Shown in pieces: positions 22,596 to 35,269 of a stretch of 64,000 nucleotides of DNA; within the stretch, counting starts at the first letter, position 1, and each line of letters opens with the position of its first letter. Source of the stretch: Posidonia oceanica (taxonomy: Eukaryota; Streptophyta; Magnoliopsida; Alismatales; Posidoniaceae). The notes beneath the pieces were generated by a model that saw only the letters and a list, made by a program, of their open reading frames with translations, did no database searches and had not been told where the DNA came from. Position numbers and translations under genes: made by a program. The DNA lies in NCBI GenBank assembly GCA_037176725.1, contig JAZBRS010000013.1, positions 12,465,001 to 12,529,000 on the forward strand, in the 5' to 3' direction.

Positions 22596-24953
22596 ATGGC
22601 CCAGTACGTTAGTGAGCCTCTTTTCACTCCTGTCACGGAGGGTGTTTCCATTCCGGCCCCTCCGGTTGCTCCTTCTGTCCCCCTTGTTCCCCCTCCGACG
22701 CCAGGGTTTCCTCCCCTGACGTCTCTAGGTTCTCAGTACGTCCCGGGACAGTGGCAAGCATCTCTTCCTCCGAATCCGGTCGCCGAATCCATCTTGACGA
22801 CCGTTACTCGCGTTTCGGAGACGCCACTGCCCCCTCCATCCCAGGGATACGTCGCTTTCGACATCCCTTCCACCGTCGCTGCGACCTTTGCTGTAGAATC
22901 CTTCCCTCCCGGACAGTCTGTGTCCGCGCCACTTGTTTCTCAGCCTTCGCCGGCACTGCACTTCAGCGTCCCCACTGGCGAGACGCCCGAGGCGTAGTAC
23001 CAGCACCTGATGGAGCTCACCCAGAAACTGCAGGGCATGGCTCTATCAGTTCGTTCTTCTTCCATTCCTGTCGTTCCTGAGGTTCCTCTGAGGCCAGTTC
23101 CTGCATTCCATGCATCGACCTCCACACCTCCGCCTCGTCCATCGTCTCAACTGCTCACGGTTCCGACGATGGGGGCTCGTTTACCGCCTCCTGCTGCACA
23201 ACACTTAGCACAGCATGCTCCACTTCCCTCTGGTGGTCAGTCTTTTGGACCGGCTGGAGCCCAGTACCTCACTGGCTCGCTGTCTGGCGCTCCGCCTGTA
23301 CAGCAACTAGTGCTCCGTCATCCTACCCCTATCACAGCACAGCATGGCATCTACTCTTCTCCTCTGCACCAAGTCCAGCATCCTGCATACACTCCTGCAT
23401 ACACAGTCCCCCAGCACGGATACGCCGGCCATCCCGTTGCTCCACCAGGCGACGCTATGGTAGATCCGGAGGAGCACTTAGGTGCGACCCATTCGGCGTA
23501 TGCGCTCGCTACCCTTGCTGATCCCTCTCCTACAGCAGCAATCCCAGACCCCATCAATAACCGGATGGACGTCTTGGAGAAGGCATTACGACTAGTGCAG
23601 GGTACTGAGCACCAGACCTACCAATTCCGGGACCTCTGCTGCTTTCCAGAGGCGGTACTCCCTCCAAAGTTCAAGATCCCAGACTTCGAGAAGTATAATG
23701 GTAGGGGCTGCCCTGTAGCACACTTGAAGGCGTATTGCGGTGATCTCGCTCAGCTTCAGGCTGACGAGAGGTTGCTGATCCGCCTGTTCCAGAAGAGTTT
23801 GACCGAGCCGGCACTCAAGTGGTTTACATCGCTTGACATGTCAGCCATCAAGACTTGGAACGACCTCAGTCAGGCGTTCCTGGAACAGTACTCCTTCAAC
23901 CTCGATCTGGTCCCAAAGAGGGCAGACTTGATCACAATCAAGCAGAATTCTGGCGAGCCGTTCGGGGAGTACGTCGGCCGCTGGCGCGCCCTTGCCTCTC
24001 AGGTTCGAGATAGACCCTCTGACGAGGAGTCTATCGAGATCGTTATCAAAGGGGCGCAGCCGTCTCTCGGAGCTCTGCTTAGCATCCAACCAGTCACTAC
24101 TTTTGCGGCACTCATCAGAGCTAGAGCGCGCGTGGAGAGTTCTTTGTGGAGTGGCAACTTCCCAGCTCTCTCTGCGTTCGCTAAGCAGGCAGTGATCAGC
24201 AGTAACAGTGCCAACAACAGCGCCTCCAACAACAACAGCGGCAGCAGCAACAACCGCCCGAAGAGGAAGGATTCGCCGAAACCCGCTGTTGCATTCGTCG
24301 ACTCCCCTGCTGTGCCTGTTCGCTTGCCATCCCGGCCTGCCCCAGCTCAGATGGTGTACGCTCCTGCACCTAGGAATCCACACACACCACACATTACTAC
24401 CACCGCTAGACCGGTCTATCCTGCCGCACCGGTTCAGCAAGGCTCATACCAGAGGCAAAGAAGGCCACCCATTGAGAAGCGGAGATTCGCCCCACTGGTG
24501 GAACCGCTCACGGTCATCTTGCCAAAGGTTGCATCGCTCCTGAAGTTCCCGGAGGTTCGTCCGCCACCAAGTCCACTGCCGCATTGGTTTAGGCCGGACC
24601 TCTTCTGCAATTTCCATCGAAGCGCCGGGCATTCGACGGACAATTGCTTCTCCCTGCGGAACGCTATTCAGGACTTGATCGAATCGGGAACGATTGTGAT
24701 CGACACGCACGAGGCATCCACTCAAGCACACACTCATGCATCTGCACACTCAGCTGTTCCCCCTCATTCTGGCATCACCCGCCAACCCTTACCGGAGCAC
24801 TCTTATCCAGGAGGGGCGGGAACCTCAGGCATCCACTCTGTCTTTCCTTCTGGGCCTGCTACCTCTGTGGTAGACCCTTCTGATCTCATCTCTGACATCT
24901 TTGAGCCTTTCCCAGTCAGTCTCTATCTCGCGGCAGTTGCCGGCTCCGAGTAG
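22596..24953 (+). pseudogene. gag: gag of E2, one nonsense codon
   Basis: ATG at 22596 opens a 785-codon frame ending TAG at 24951-24953. TAG at 22995-22997 replaces CAG of E3 and breaks it after about 133 residues. The N-terminal ~340 residues are proline- and serine-rich and probably disordered. The capsid-like core follows, around the FKIPDFEKYNGRGCPVAHLK segment to about residue 520. Then comes an asparagine/serine linker and a C-terminal knuckle CNFHRSAGHSTDNC near residue 671, which has the spacing C-X2-H-X4-H-X4-C instead of CCHC. Gag would build the virus-like particle and bind the element RNA. The frame continues past the terminal TAG into protease. Confidence 0.92.
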
Positions 24954-27900
24954 GGAATTCACTTGATCCGACCGCGTGCCAGTCCGGAGCGCCCTCTCGC
25001 GCCTCCCACCGTGCTTCCCCAGGCTCAATCCCCTGTGCACCTTCTAGCTAGGGCCCAGCCTAGTTCCCCCATCCACCTCTTAGGGCGACCTCAGCTACAC
25101 CTTCTAGGCAGACCTCAACCTACCCCAGCCTTCCCACCCCGACAACCATGCCCTCTAAAGAGGCCTCAGTACCCCGTAGGTCCCCCTGTAACCTCTCCTA
25201 TGCTCGCAGCACGTGCTCCAGTCGTCATTGATTTGACCCTGGACACCCATCGCGTCCCTTACAGCTACGCCACAGAGATGTGCGCGGAAGTAACGCGATC
25301 GGGGAGGGTTTACAGGCCCCCAACACCGGCAATTAGGCCAACTCACCCTAGACCTGTTATGCCCCCACCCTCTAGCCAACCCATAGTAGGTCCAACTCCA
25401 GACCAACTTGTAGCTAGCCAAATCCCTATCCAGCCTGTAGAAACCCAGCTTCCTGCCACTACCCCCTTAGAGCCTGCCAGAACTACCCCTCCCCTTGCCA
25501 AAAAGAGCCAACCTAAGGCAGACTTGACCTCCCAGCTTAAGAAGGTCAAAGCCGACATTTCTATCTGGGACTTGATACACACCTCTGCCGAACACCGCGA
25601 GGCTTTTCTTCGTGTGTTCCAGGCTGCCCGTGTGTCCCAGTCCATTGAGCCTTCAGCCTTGGAGAGCATGGTTGGGTTGATTGCGGAGCCCCAGGTCATC
25701 TCTTTTACGAGTGATGAGCTGCCTCCGGCGGGGATTAATCACAACCTGCCCCTATTCGTCACGGTGCAGTTCAAAAACTTTCGCATTCCCCTAACACTGG
25801 TTGATAATGGGTCAGGCCTTAACGTCTGCCCCTTGCGTACTGCAACCAAGCTCGGATTCAAAGCCGAGGACATCACGCCAGCCGTGAAGGGAATGACAGC
25901 CTTTGACAACACTCACCATGACGCTCTAGGGGTCCTGATTATTCCTCTTGCTATTGGCCCGGTTGTCTTCGACGTAGAATTCTATGTCGTCGACTTGCAG
26001 CCGAACTTCAATCTTCTGCTTGGCGCCCTTGGCTCCACAAGCATCAGGTCCTCCCTTCGACCCTCCATCGAATGATAAAGTACCGTCGCGGCGACGATGT
26101 CATTGTCGTCATGGCGGAGAACTTTGAGAAGGAGCGGATCGAAGCAGTCTCCCCCGTGTCTTCGCAATCTATCCCGTTTGACCCCGAGACTTCTGAAGCC
26201 CTATATCGCGTTAATCGGTGTGAGCCGGTTAACTTCATTCCTAATCTTGAACGTGTCAACTCCTTGACCGTTCACAGCAACCCCTTTCGAATGGTCGAGA
26301 ATGTATGTCACAGGTGGGGTTACATAAAGGGTACGCCGCTCGGGCGTCACGGCCAGGGGATCGCAGAGCCGATCATAGCAGTGGAGCGAAGGAAATCTGA
26401 AGGCCTCGGCTACGAGCCCAAGACCAACGAAGATCACTACTCTCAGCTCAACAATCCAGAACCAGCCATTCCCAGAGACCTCACTAACTTTACTAGTGCA
26501 GGAACCCTGGGATCGACCGACGATCAAGACACGGTACCGACAGAGGATTGGGTGTGTGTTGAGGACTACTACTTGGATGAGGAGCAGTCTTGCACAACAG
26601 AGGCAGTCTCAACCAGCACAGCAGAAACAATGATCAGAGCAGAGGCCACACAGTCAATCTATTCAGCTCTTCCTCTGGCAGAAACAGCAGGCAGCTCAGC
26701 AGGCCCTGTGGCAGAACTGGCAAGTTCCCACTCTTTTGCAGCCACATCAGCTTCCCAAGAACAGACAGCAGCAGTGCAGGAGTCAGGGACACTCCTTCTG
26801 GCAGAATCAAGCATGCTACCAGCGGTCACAGCAACATCAGTGCCACTGTCCCTATCTCTGGAGGGGCGGTCAATCAATACAGTCAACAGCTCGGCTCAGC
26901 CCGCTTCAGCAGCCACATCTCTAGGAATGCAGCAGGCGCAGTCCGCTTCGCATCCTCCTGACAACCAGCAGCAGCTCTCATGGCAAGACCCCATGGCGTC
27001 AGAGGCTGCACTCTCTCAGTTACGGCCCGATACAAAAGGCCAACTGAGCACTACACTCTCCGGGCCCTTGAGCCCTCTGAAGAGCACCCCTGCTTACTCT
27101 CCAACAGTGACCCTGGCAGCATATCCATCTATGGCACCGCTGACTTGTCTATTTGGGCCTTCTACATCAGAGTTGCCACCATCGGACGCGCCCGTGAACC
27201 AGATCATGCAGATTCCCAGGGCAGCAATCCGCCTTGCAGCCGGGCCAGTGCCGCAGGCCCTCGGCGCCTACTACGTCGACTCCCCCTCAGACGAGGAAGA
27301 AGGAGTGGCGATAGAAGCCCAGGTCGATTCTTGGATGTCTGACTTAGAGCTACTCTATCAAGAACAGATCAAGTCGATAGCAGAAGACCTGGCAGAGCAT
27401 CAAGCCGCAGAAAGGAAAGGGAAAGCCGTGGTTACGGACCCTCCTCTGCAAGAAGACCATGCCTCTATCATGGTCCTGGAAGAAGACTCAGCAGCGCCGG
27501 ACTCCCCTAGACCAGATGAGCTCATTACTCTCCGATCAGAAGGCGGGTCTAGGTGGTTTGTGCAACACATGCCTCATTTGAGCAGCATAGCAAGCGGCAA
27601 TGCCCAAATCAGTCGCCAGTCCGGCATACCCTCCCCAAGCACACTGGAAGACCCAGAGGAGGAAGCATCAGCAGTGCAAGCAGCAGCAATAATAGAGCAG
27701 AAAGCAGAATCAGTAACAGAACAGTCAGCAGCATCAACAGCAGAACAATCAGCAAGGCCCTCAGCAGAATCAGCAAGGCCCTCAGTGGAATCAGCAGAGC
27801 ACTCAGCAGAATTAGTCAGGCCAGAGCAAACAGCAGAAGGAGTTGCTGAGACGGAGGTCGCGCACCGAGGCTACAAGAACACTAGAGTAAGCGTGACCAT

Positions 27901-30900
27901 CCTGAAGCGTCACCAGGGCCAAGTAGCGGAACACATGCGCTCTTTCGACATCACAAGCCCTTCTTTTGGGAAAGAGATCCTCTCGGAACTTATTGCTTAT
28001 GGAGAGGAGGATGATACGGGCATGGATGAGACTGATGAATCATTGCCCGAGTTCCGGTCCTATGACGACGACCTAGAAGGCCCCAACCTCCATGTTGAAG
28101 AAGAAACAGAGGTTGTCAACATCGGCACAGCTGAGGAAGTCAAAGAAGTTCGTATCAGTGCCTAGCTGTCCTCCCAGGCTCGAGCAGAGTTCATCGCATT
28201 CCTGAAAGAATACGTGGATGTCTTCGCCTGGAGTTACGAGGATATGGTCGGCCTTGACATAGAAGTAGTGGTGCACAATCTGCCCTTAAACCCGGATGCC
28301 AAGCCAGTGAAGCAGAAACTAAGAAGATGGCGACCACAGTGGCTGCTCATGATCAAAGAAGAGATAATGAAGCAGCTCAGGGTCAACTTTCTGAAGGTCG
28401 TTCTTTATCCTGAATGGCTGGCAAACAATGTACCTGTGCCCAAGAAAGATGGCCGAATCCGGATCTGCATCGACTACAGGGACCTGAACAAGGCAAGTCC
28501 TAATGACGACTTTCCATTGCCTCACATTGACGTCCTAGTCGACAATACAGCGGGCCACAAGATGCTCTCCTTCATGGACAGCTTTTCTGGATACAATCAA
28601 ATCAAAATGGCAGAAGAAGACATGGAAAAGACTTCATTCATCACCCCATGGGGAGTCTTCTGCTACCAAGTCATGCCGTTCGGCCTGAAAAATGCTGGTG
28701 CGACCTATCAGAGGGCCATGACTGCGCTGTTCCACGACCTCATGCACCAAGAAGTAGAGGTCTACGTAGACGACATGATTGCTAAAAGCAAAGAGCCTGA
28801 AGATCATCTTACCTGTCTCAAAAAGCTCTTTGACCGTCTACGGAAGTACAAGCTGCGCCTGAATCCCAAGAAGTGCGTATTCGGGGTGTCTTCTGGCAAA
28901 TTGCTCGGCTACATTGTTAGCCAAAGGGGGATTGAGGTGGACCCATTGAAAGCACAAGCCATCGTGGACATGCCACCCCCCAGGACTGAAAAAGAAGTCA
29001 GAAGTCTGCTTGGGCATTTACAATATATCAGCCGCTTCATTGCACAGCTTACGCCCATCTGCGAACCCATATTCAAGCTCTTGAAGAAGAATGCGCAGAT
29101 TCACTGGAGCGAGGAATGTCAGGCTGCATTTGCCAAGATCAAGCAGCTGCTGATCAAGCCTCCTGTCCTGGTCCCGCCTACACCAGGGAGACCTTTGCTT
29201 CTCTACCTTTCTACCACACAGCATTCCATGGGCGCCGTCTTAGGCCAACATGACGAATCTGGTAGAAGGGAGCGCGCCATCTATTACCTGAGCAAGAAGT
29301 TTAATGAATGCGAGGCCAGGTACAGTATACTAGAGAAGACCTGTTTGTCCCTTGTCTGGGCTGCACAGAAGCTAAGGCACTACATGATGGCATACCCAGT
29401 ACAGCTCTTATGCCAGCATGATCCTATCAAGTTCCTTTTCCAAAAGCCGGCCATGGTGGGCAGATGTGCTAAGTGGCAGGTGTTATTGTCTCAGTACGAC
29501 ATCACCTTTGTCACACAGAAATCCATGAAGGGTCAGGCCATGGCAGACCATCTTGCTGACCTTCCTCTGCCTGAATACCAACCCCTCCAGACACAGTTCC
29601 CTGATGAAGACATTCTCTTTGCAATGGAGGACTCTGAGCAGAAAGATCCTGAGAAACAAGAGGAATGGCAGCTCTACTTTGATGGTGCAGTCAACAAAAA
29701 GGGCCGAGGCGTAGGCGCAGTGCTGACCACGCCCCAGGGACAGATGATTCCCTTCGCGAGGAAGCTGACTTTCGCATGCACAAACAATGAAGCGGAGTAT
29801 GAAGCATGCATCCTAGGGTTGAAAGTCACCCTCGAACATGAGGCGCAGAAGCTGCATGTGCACGGTGATGCCATGCTGGTAATTTCTCAAGTGAACGGCG
29901 ACTGGAGGACAAAAGATCCCAAGCTTGTGCCGTATCACGAACACCTGCTGAGGCTGATGGAAGAATTTGAGAGCATCCGCTTCACATACATGAACAGAGC
30001 CAAGAACGCGTACGCAGATGCATTGGCAACCCTGGCATCCTGGCTCACCATATCTGAAGACGGCGCAGTGGATGTATCCGTTACTCGCATTGAGCAGCCT
30101 GCATATTGCCTGAACATAGAAGAGGCAGATCTGGCAGAGGAGCAGCCCTGGTATCGAGATATAAAATCTTTCCTAGAGTCTGGCAGCTTTCCTCCCGATA
30201 CCGCAGTAGCAGACAAGAGAACTCTGGCGCGTCTGGCGTCAAAATATGTGTTGGGGGCTGGGCAGCTGTACAGAAGGTCATATAATCAGATGCTACTACG
30301 CTGCCTGAACAAATCGAAGGCTGACACGCTGATGCTCCAAGTGCATGCAGGGACCTGTGGCCCGCACATGAACGGCGTCCTCCTGGCCAAGAAGATCATG
30401 CTTCAAGGATATTTCTGGCAGACCATGGAAGCCGATTGCTGCCGATTCGTGCGTAGATGCCACAACTGTCAGATTCATGGTAACTTCATCAAGGCCCCTC
30501 CACATCAGCTGCACAACATGTCCTCGCCGTGGCCTTTCTCCACCTGGGGGATCGATGTCATTGGCGCCATCCACCCTGCTGCTTCAAATGGTCATCGTTA
30601 CATTCTGGTAGCGATCGATTACTTTACCAAGTGGGTGGAAGCAGCCTCTTACAGGACAGTCACCGCTGTGCCAACAGAAAAATTTATCAGAAACAATATC
30701 GTCGCCCGATATGGGGTCCCGCACTCAGTCATCTCTGATAATGGCACAAACTTCATTGCCAAAAGGATCGAGGAATTCTTGCAAAATCTCAAGATCAAGC
30801 ATCATCGATCCTCGCCCTATCGGCCACAGATGAACGGAGCCGTGGAGTCTGCAAACAAGAACATTGTCAAGATTCTGAAGAAAATGGCAGAAACCCACAA

Positions 30901-31390
30901 GGATTGGCACGACAAGCTCCCGTACGCACTCTGGGCGTACAAGACATCAATCCGGACCTCTACAGGAGCCACCCCGTACTCTCTGGTGTACGGAATGGAA
31001 GCGGTGTTGCCTGTTGAAGTAGAGATCCCCTCTCTGCTGATCCTACGAGAAGCTGGGTTGGAAGAGGCAGAATGGGTCGAAGACCGCTGCATCCAACTGA
31101 ACTTAATTGATGAGCGCAGACTGCAAGCTATGCACAACGCTCACTGCTATCAGAAGCGGATGGCCAGAGCATTCTTGAAAAAGGTCCAGCCCAGAAACTT
31201 TCGGCCAGGGGACCTTGTCTTGCGCGCCATTCATTTGCCTGACGGTCGAAGGAAATTCCGACCCAACTGGCATGGCCCCTTCGTGGTCAAGCAGATCTTT
31301 TCGGGAGGCACTGCAACTCTTGAGGATATGGACCGGGTCGAGCAGTCTGAGCTCGTCAACCTCTGCTATCTAAAGAAGTACTATCAGTAG
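24954..31390 (+). pseudogene. pol: protease-pol of E2 (PR, linker, RT, RH, aRH, IN), frameshift plus one stop
   Basis: The frame follows the gag TAG directly and has no early ATG. Protease: LVDNGSGLNVCP (Asp codon 25803-25805), with a closing LLLG motif damaged by loss of one G at about 26022. TAG 28163-28165 (CAG in E1) interrupts the linker. From 28214 a 1058-residue frame is intact: RT with Asp122 and YVDD 184-187; first RNase H (about 325-430), where the usual DAS is YLSTT; archaeal-type RNase H with Asp490, Glu528, Asp552 and Asp602; integrase zinc-binding H711, H718, C749 and C752; catalytic D781, D842 and E878 (DD35E). It has no chromodomain. The protein would cleave the polyprotein, copy the RNA, degrade RNA in hybrids and integrate. 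The dual RNase H places it in the Tat/Ogre branch. Confidence 0.95.
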
Positions 31391-32901
31391 CCGAAAGTGG
31401 TCCCGTTGCAGATGCCCTTCTCCCACTTGCACTCGCATTCTCGCCTCCTGCCACATCTTTTCAAATCATCATCGTCATCCTTTCAACTCTTGCATTCTCT
31501 CTCTCCGAAATCATCATCGTCATCCTCTCAAGCATTGTATCTAGGCCCGGTGATGAAAACTGGAAGTGCTTGCCTGCTCTGGAAAGAGTCACCCTACCTC
31601 ACCTAGCACTACTCAGATGTCTTAGCTAGTGAGGGAGCCACCACCAACGAGGACAGGCGAACCGCCTAATCTCGCAAGGACATACACCTCTGAGGGAGAA
31701 AAAATGTTAGGATGTGAGTCTGGAAAAAGCGAGAGTAAACACCTAGGTTTGGGCACATCCAAGGAACAGAAGACGAAGACAGAAGCCGGCCCTAGAGATA
31801 GGGGTGTGCAGTCTAACCCTGCTCCTTCTACCCATCACACAGCAGACCCAAAACCTAAATCCATTACATTTCAAACACCCTCCTTTTGCCACCAAAATGG
31901 GGATAGCAAAAGCCTGAAAAAAAAAGAGAGAAAAGCAAAACAACAAGCAAAAAAAAAAAAAGAGAAAAGAGATAGAACAAAAACAAAAAAAAAGGGAAAA
32001 AAAGCAAGCAAAGCAAAAAACAAGAAAAAAGGCAAAATGTAGCCCGAAAAACACAGGCACCATTATCCCCCATGCCTCACTAGAGATCCCCAGCATGTCA
32101 AGCCTAAGAGGGTCTACCACATCCTCCTAAGAGCAAACACTCACCCTTCTCCTGGCTAGGGACAGAGAAAGACTGCATACCTATGAGGGAGAAATCAATC
32201 AAAAAAAAGAGAGCTGAAAGAATAGGTGTAGGTCCTGAGAGTGTGGCCAGTAGCCTGTCCTCACCACACCACCACCTGTATAATGCCAACAACCCGTTCC
32301 GGAGAGCCACCAGCAAGCCAAGAGTCTAGGTAGGGCTCAGTGAGTTAGGGACCAGTCCCTTCCTTTGCAGCAGGCACCAAAGCACTCCGTATGCTGAGGG
32401 CATCCAAGCATACTCATTCTATCCAAGCATACTCATTCTATCCAGGCATACTCACCTATCCAAGCATACTCATTTATCCAAGCATGCTCACCCATCCAAG
32501 CATAATACTCATCTTCATAAGCATATCACCTGCATCATGCATACATGCATCTTCTTCTATCATCCCTTTTCCTATCAATTTCTCCCGCTCTGCAACGCGC
32601 TTCGGCCCTGAGACAGTACTCCTCCCCAGCAGAGCGCATCGACGACACTCGAACTGCGCTGGTCCAGATCTCCTGCCGGCCCTCGCCCCCGTGTCAGCAA
32701 GACCGCTGCATATCTCCTTTGCTTATCTGTGCTTAACTGCCATGTTCTGTTATCAACTGCTGAATACATATGGAACTACTTTATCAGCCTCAGTTTCTGT
32801 TTATTGTCAAAGAATATACGCCTGCGAGATCTGACTGTTTATTGATAGCAGGTACTTTCAAGCTTCTGCAGCTATCTGCCTGTCTCTCTGCAATCAGCGT
32901 A
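31391..32901 (+). other. Spacer between integrase and DUF7745-like ORF, E2
   Basis: Collinear with 9496-10985 of E1. It holds TCATCATCG repeats, an A/G-rich tract (about 31913-32036), an insertion of about 21 bp near 32248 relative to E1, and 19-bp repeats (about 32404-32515). The lysine-rich frame across the A-rich run changes with run length and is not a gene. Confidence 0.6.
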
Positions 32902-34103
32902 ATGGGCTTTCCTTCTCTGCTAACTCCTGCACATTGCTCGGAAGCCCTGCGAGAATGGATCAGCAGGCTCACTCTACAAGACTGTGGACAGCTGCGCCTG
33001 TGGGGCATACCAACCAAGCTGCTGAAGGCCGCTGATGTGGAGATCAGCCGCCACCTTCTGTGTGCCGCCGCAAGATTCTGGAAGCCGGCACATCATGTCT
33101 TCCGTTTCAACAAGACTGAGCTGACACCTACACTGGAAGAGGTGCGTCGGATCTGCGGCTTTTCCAAGATCCTAGGGCCACCTGCTCTCATGAGGCAAGA
33201 TGGATATCTCAAGGTCCTGAGCCAGCTAACTGGGCTCCCCACTCGAACCTGTCAACAGAAACTAATCTGCACAGCGGGCCTAAACCTATGCTTCGCCTCG
33301 CGCACTTTGATGATATCATGAACAAGCGCGCAGAACTCGGAGATGAGCTGTGGCTCCGAGGATTTGTTATCCGCTTCCTGGGCGAGCTGATCTTTACTCA
33401 TGGCCGACTAACGGTGGCCATTGAGGTTGCAGAAATTGCATTAACTGTGGTGACCCAGCACATAGACCTGGCACCAGCTGTCCTGGCAGAGACCTATCAC
33501 GGGCTGGACCGCATCTCTCATCGCTGCCGCCACTTCCACGGTTGCGGAGCACTCATACAAGTCTGGCTGACCGCGCACTTAGAGACGAACCTCTTGCACC
33601 CTCAAGTGCATGCCTTTGAAGCCTACTGCAGCAGCGCCCGTGCCAAGACAGACAAGAGCGTCAAAGAAGAATACGAGAGGCTGTCAGCACTGACTGACAA
33701 CGCTATAACCTGGCGTATTGTCCCCTCTGTAGCTGAGCCATTTACTGTCTTCTTCAGCGCGCGTGACGCGCGGCTGATCATTCTACCGGGTTTCACAGCA
33801 GGCGTAGAGTACCATCCAATCAGGGTCATGTGCCAGTTCGGCTTCCGGCAGGGCGCCTTCATCGACAGTACAGCGCCCCAGCTTCTACAGATGTACCCTC
33901 TCAGCAAAACTGCCCCAACCAAGAAGCTTGCTAGTCTGATGCAGCATGGGGTCCAATCTACAGACATTGCAGCTGTGAGAGGTGTAGGATGCACCCCTGA
34001 GTATGAAGCTGAAGTCCGACAGCTCTGGCCTATCACTGAAATTCCGCCAGGCGGCCCTATGTTCCCCGACTCCCGGCAGTCGAAGAAGGCCCGAGTTGAC
34101 TAG
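32902..34103 (+). pseudogene. DUF7745 / plant-mobile-domain-like ORF of E2, frameshifted
   Basis: ATG at 32902 begins the same frame as in E1. The C run at about 33236 that is short in E1 is intact here. Instead one C is missing at about 33272 (GCACAGCGGG versus GCACCAGCGGG in E1), so the first frame ends at 33321 and the rest runs in another frame to the TAG at 34101-34103. E1 and E2 are therefore broken by different single-base deletions; their common ancestor probably had an intact ORF. Domain features are as in the Z copy. The role is unknown; position and orientation relative to pol are the same in all three copies. Confidence 0.8.
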
Positions 34104-34420
34104 GCCCTTGTGAAACCATCATGTGGTCTTCTTTCAGACTATGCTATACATTTCTGGCCTGCCACAGGCATTGTACTCACCAAGTTTTATCAATGAAAAA
34201 AACTGTTTCTGCTTTCTGCTTGCACATCAAGATTCTTTGCTGTATTGCATATCATTATCATCACCATCTTGGGCCCTCTAACCAGACTTGCAGACATCAC
34301 AACGCAGCAAAGTCCTCAGCACCCAATCTGGAGTCCAGAGCCTCTGCAGACCCGCGTCGTCAAGCTACGCCATCTGGCGTCCCCAGCTGGTCGCCCCCAG
34401 CTGGATCATCATCCCCAGTG
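34104..34420 (+). other. Start of the 3' untranslated region, E2
   Basis: Unique sequence as in E1, with a 7-bp duplication near 34210. No gene seen. Confidence 0.6.
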
Positions 34421-35105
34421 GGCTGGCACCCCAAACTGCTCGGCGAAAGGTCTGTCAACCTGTCATCCTCCTCAGCTGATCATCCCCAGCTGAGTCCCCT
34501 GCGGGCTGGCACCCCAAACTGCTCGGCGAAAGGTCCGTCAACCTGTCATCCTCCTCAGCTGATCATCCCCAGCTGAGTCCCCTACGGGCTGGCACCCCAA
34601 ACTGCTCGGCGAAAGGTCCGTCAACCTGTCATCCTCCTCAGCTGATCATCCCCAACTGAGTCCCCTGCGGGCTGGAACCCCAAACTGCTCGGCGAAAGGT
34701 CCGTCAACCTGTCATCCTCCTCAGCTGATCATCCCCAGCTGAGTCCCCTGCGGGCTGGCACCCCAAACTGCTCGACGAAAGGTCTGTCAACCTGTCATCC
34801 TCCTCAGCTGATCATCCCCAGCTGAGTCTCCTGCGGGCTGGCACCCCAAACTGCTCGGCGAAAGGTCCGTCAACCTGTCATCCTCCTCAGCTGATCATCC
34901 CCAGTTGAGTCCCCTGCGGGCTGGCACCCCAAACTGCTCGGCGAAAGGTCCGTCAACCTGTCATCCTCCTCAGCTGATCATCCCCAGCTGAGTCTCCAGC
35001 GGGCTAGCACCCCAAACTGCTAGGCGAAAGGTCCGTCAACTTGTCATCCTCCTCAGCTGATCATCCTCAGCTGAGTCCCTAACGGGCTGGTACCCCAAAC
35101 TACTC
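34421..35105 (+). repeat. 83-bp tandem repeat array, 9 units (E2)
   Basis: GGCTGGCACC anchors run from 34421 to 35085 at 83-bp spacing, one unit fewer than in E1. The CTCAGCTG/CAGCTGAG stem is kept in most units; the unit at about 34907 has a G-T wobble variant. Confidence 0.92.
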
Positions 35106-35169
35106 GTCTGACAAGCACGACAATCTTGTCATCACCCTCTACTTTCGATGCCAAGGACGCGTTGGCCAG

Positions 35170-35196
35170 CCCCTGGTGTCATCCCGACACCAGGGG
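35170..35196 (+). other. Perfect 11-bp hairpin, E2
   Basis: CCCCTGGTGTC, loop ATCCC, GACACCAGGGG; identical to 13330-13356 of E1. Z has a version with two compensating changes (58173-58199). Confidence 0.85.
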
Positions 35197-35269
35197 CATC
35201 TTTTGATCGCCACTTGGTATCATTCTTCCCCTCTTTCCCCTATGATATTCCTGGTGTCATAGGATGATT

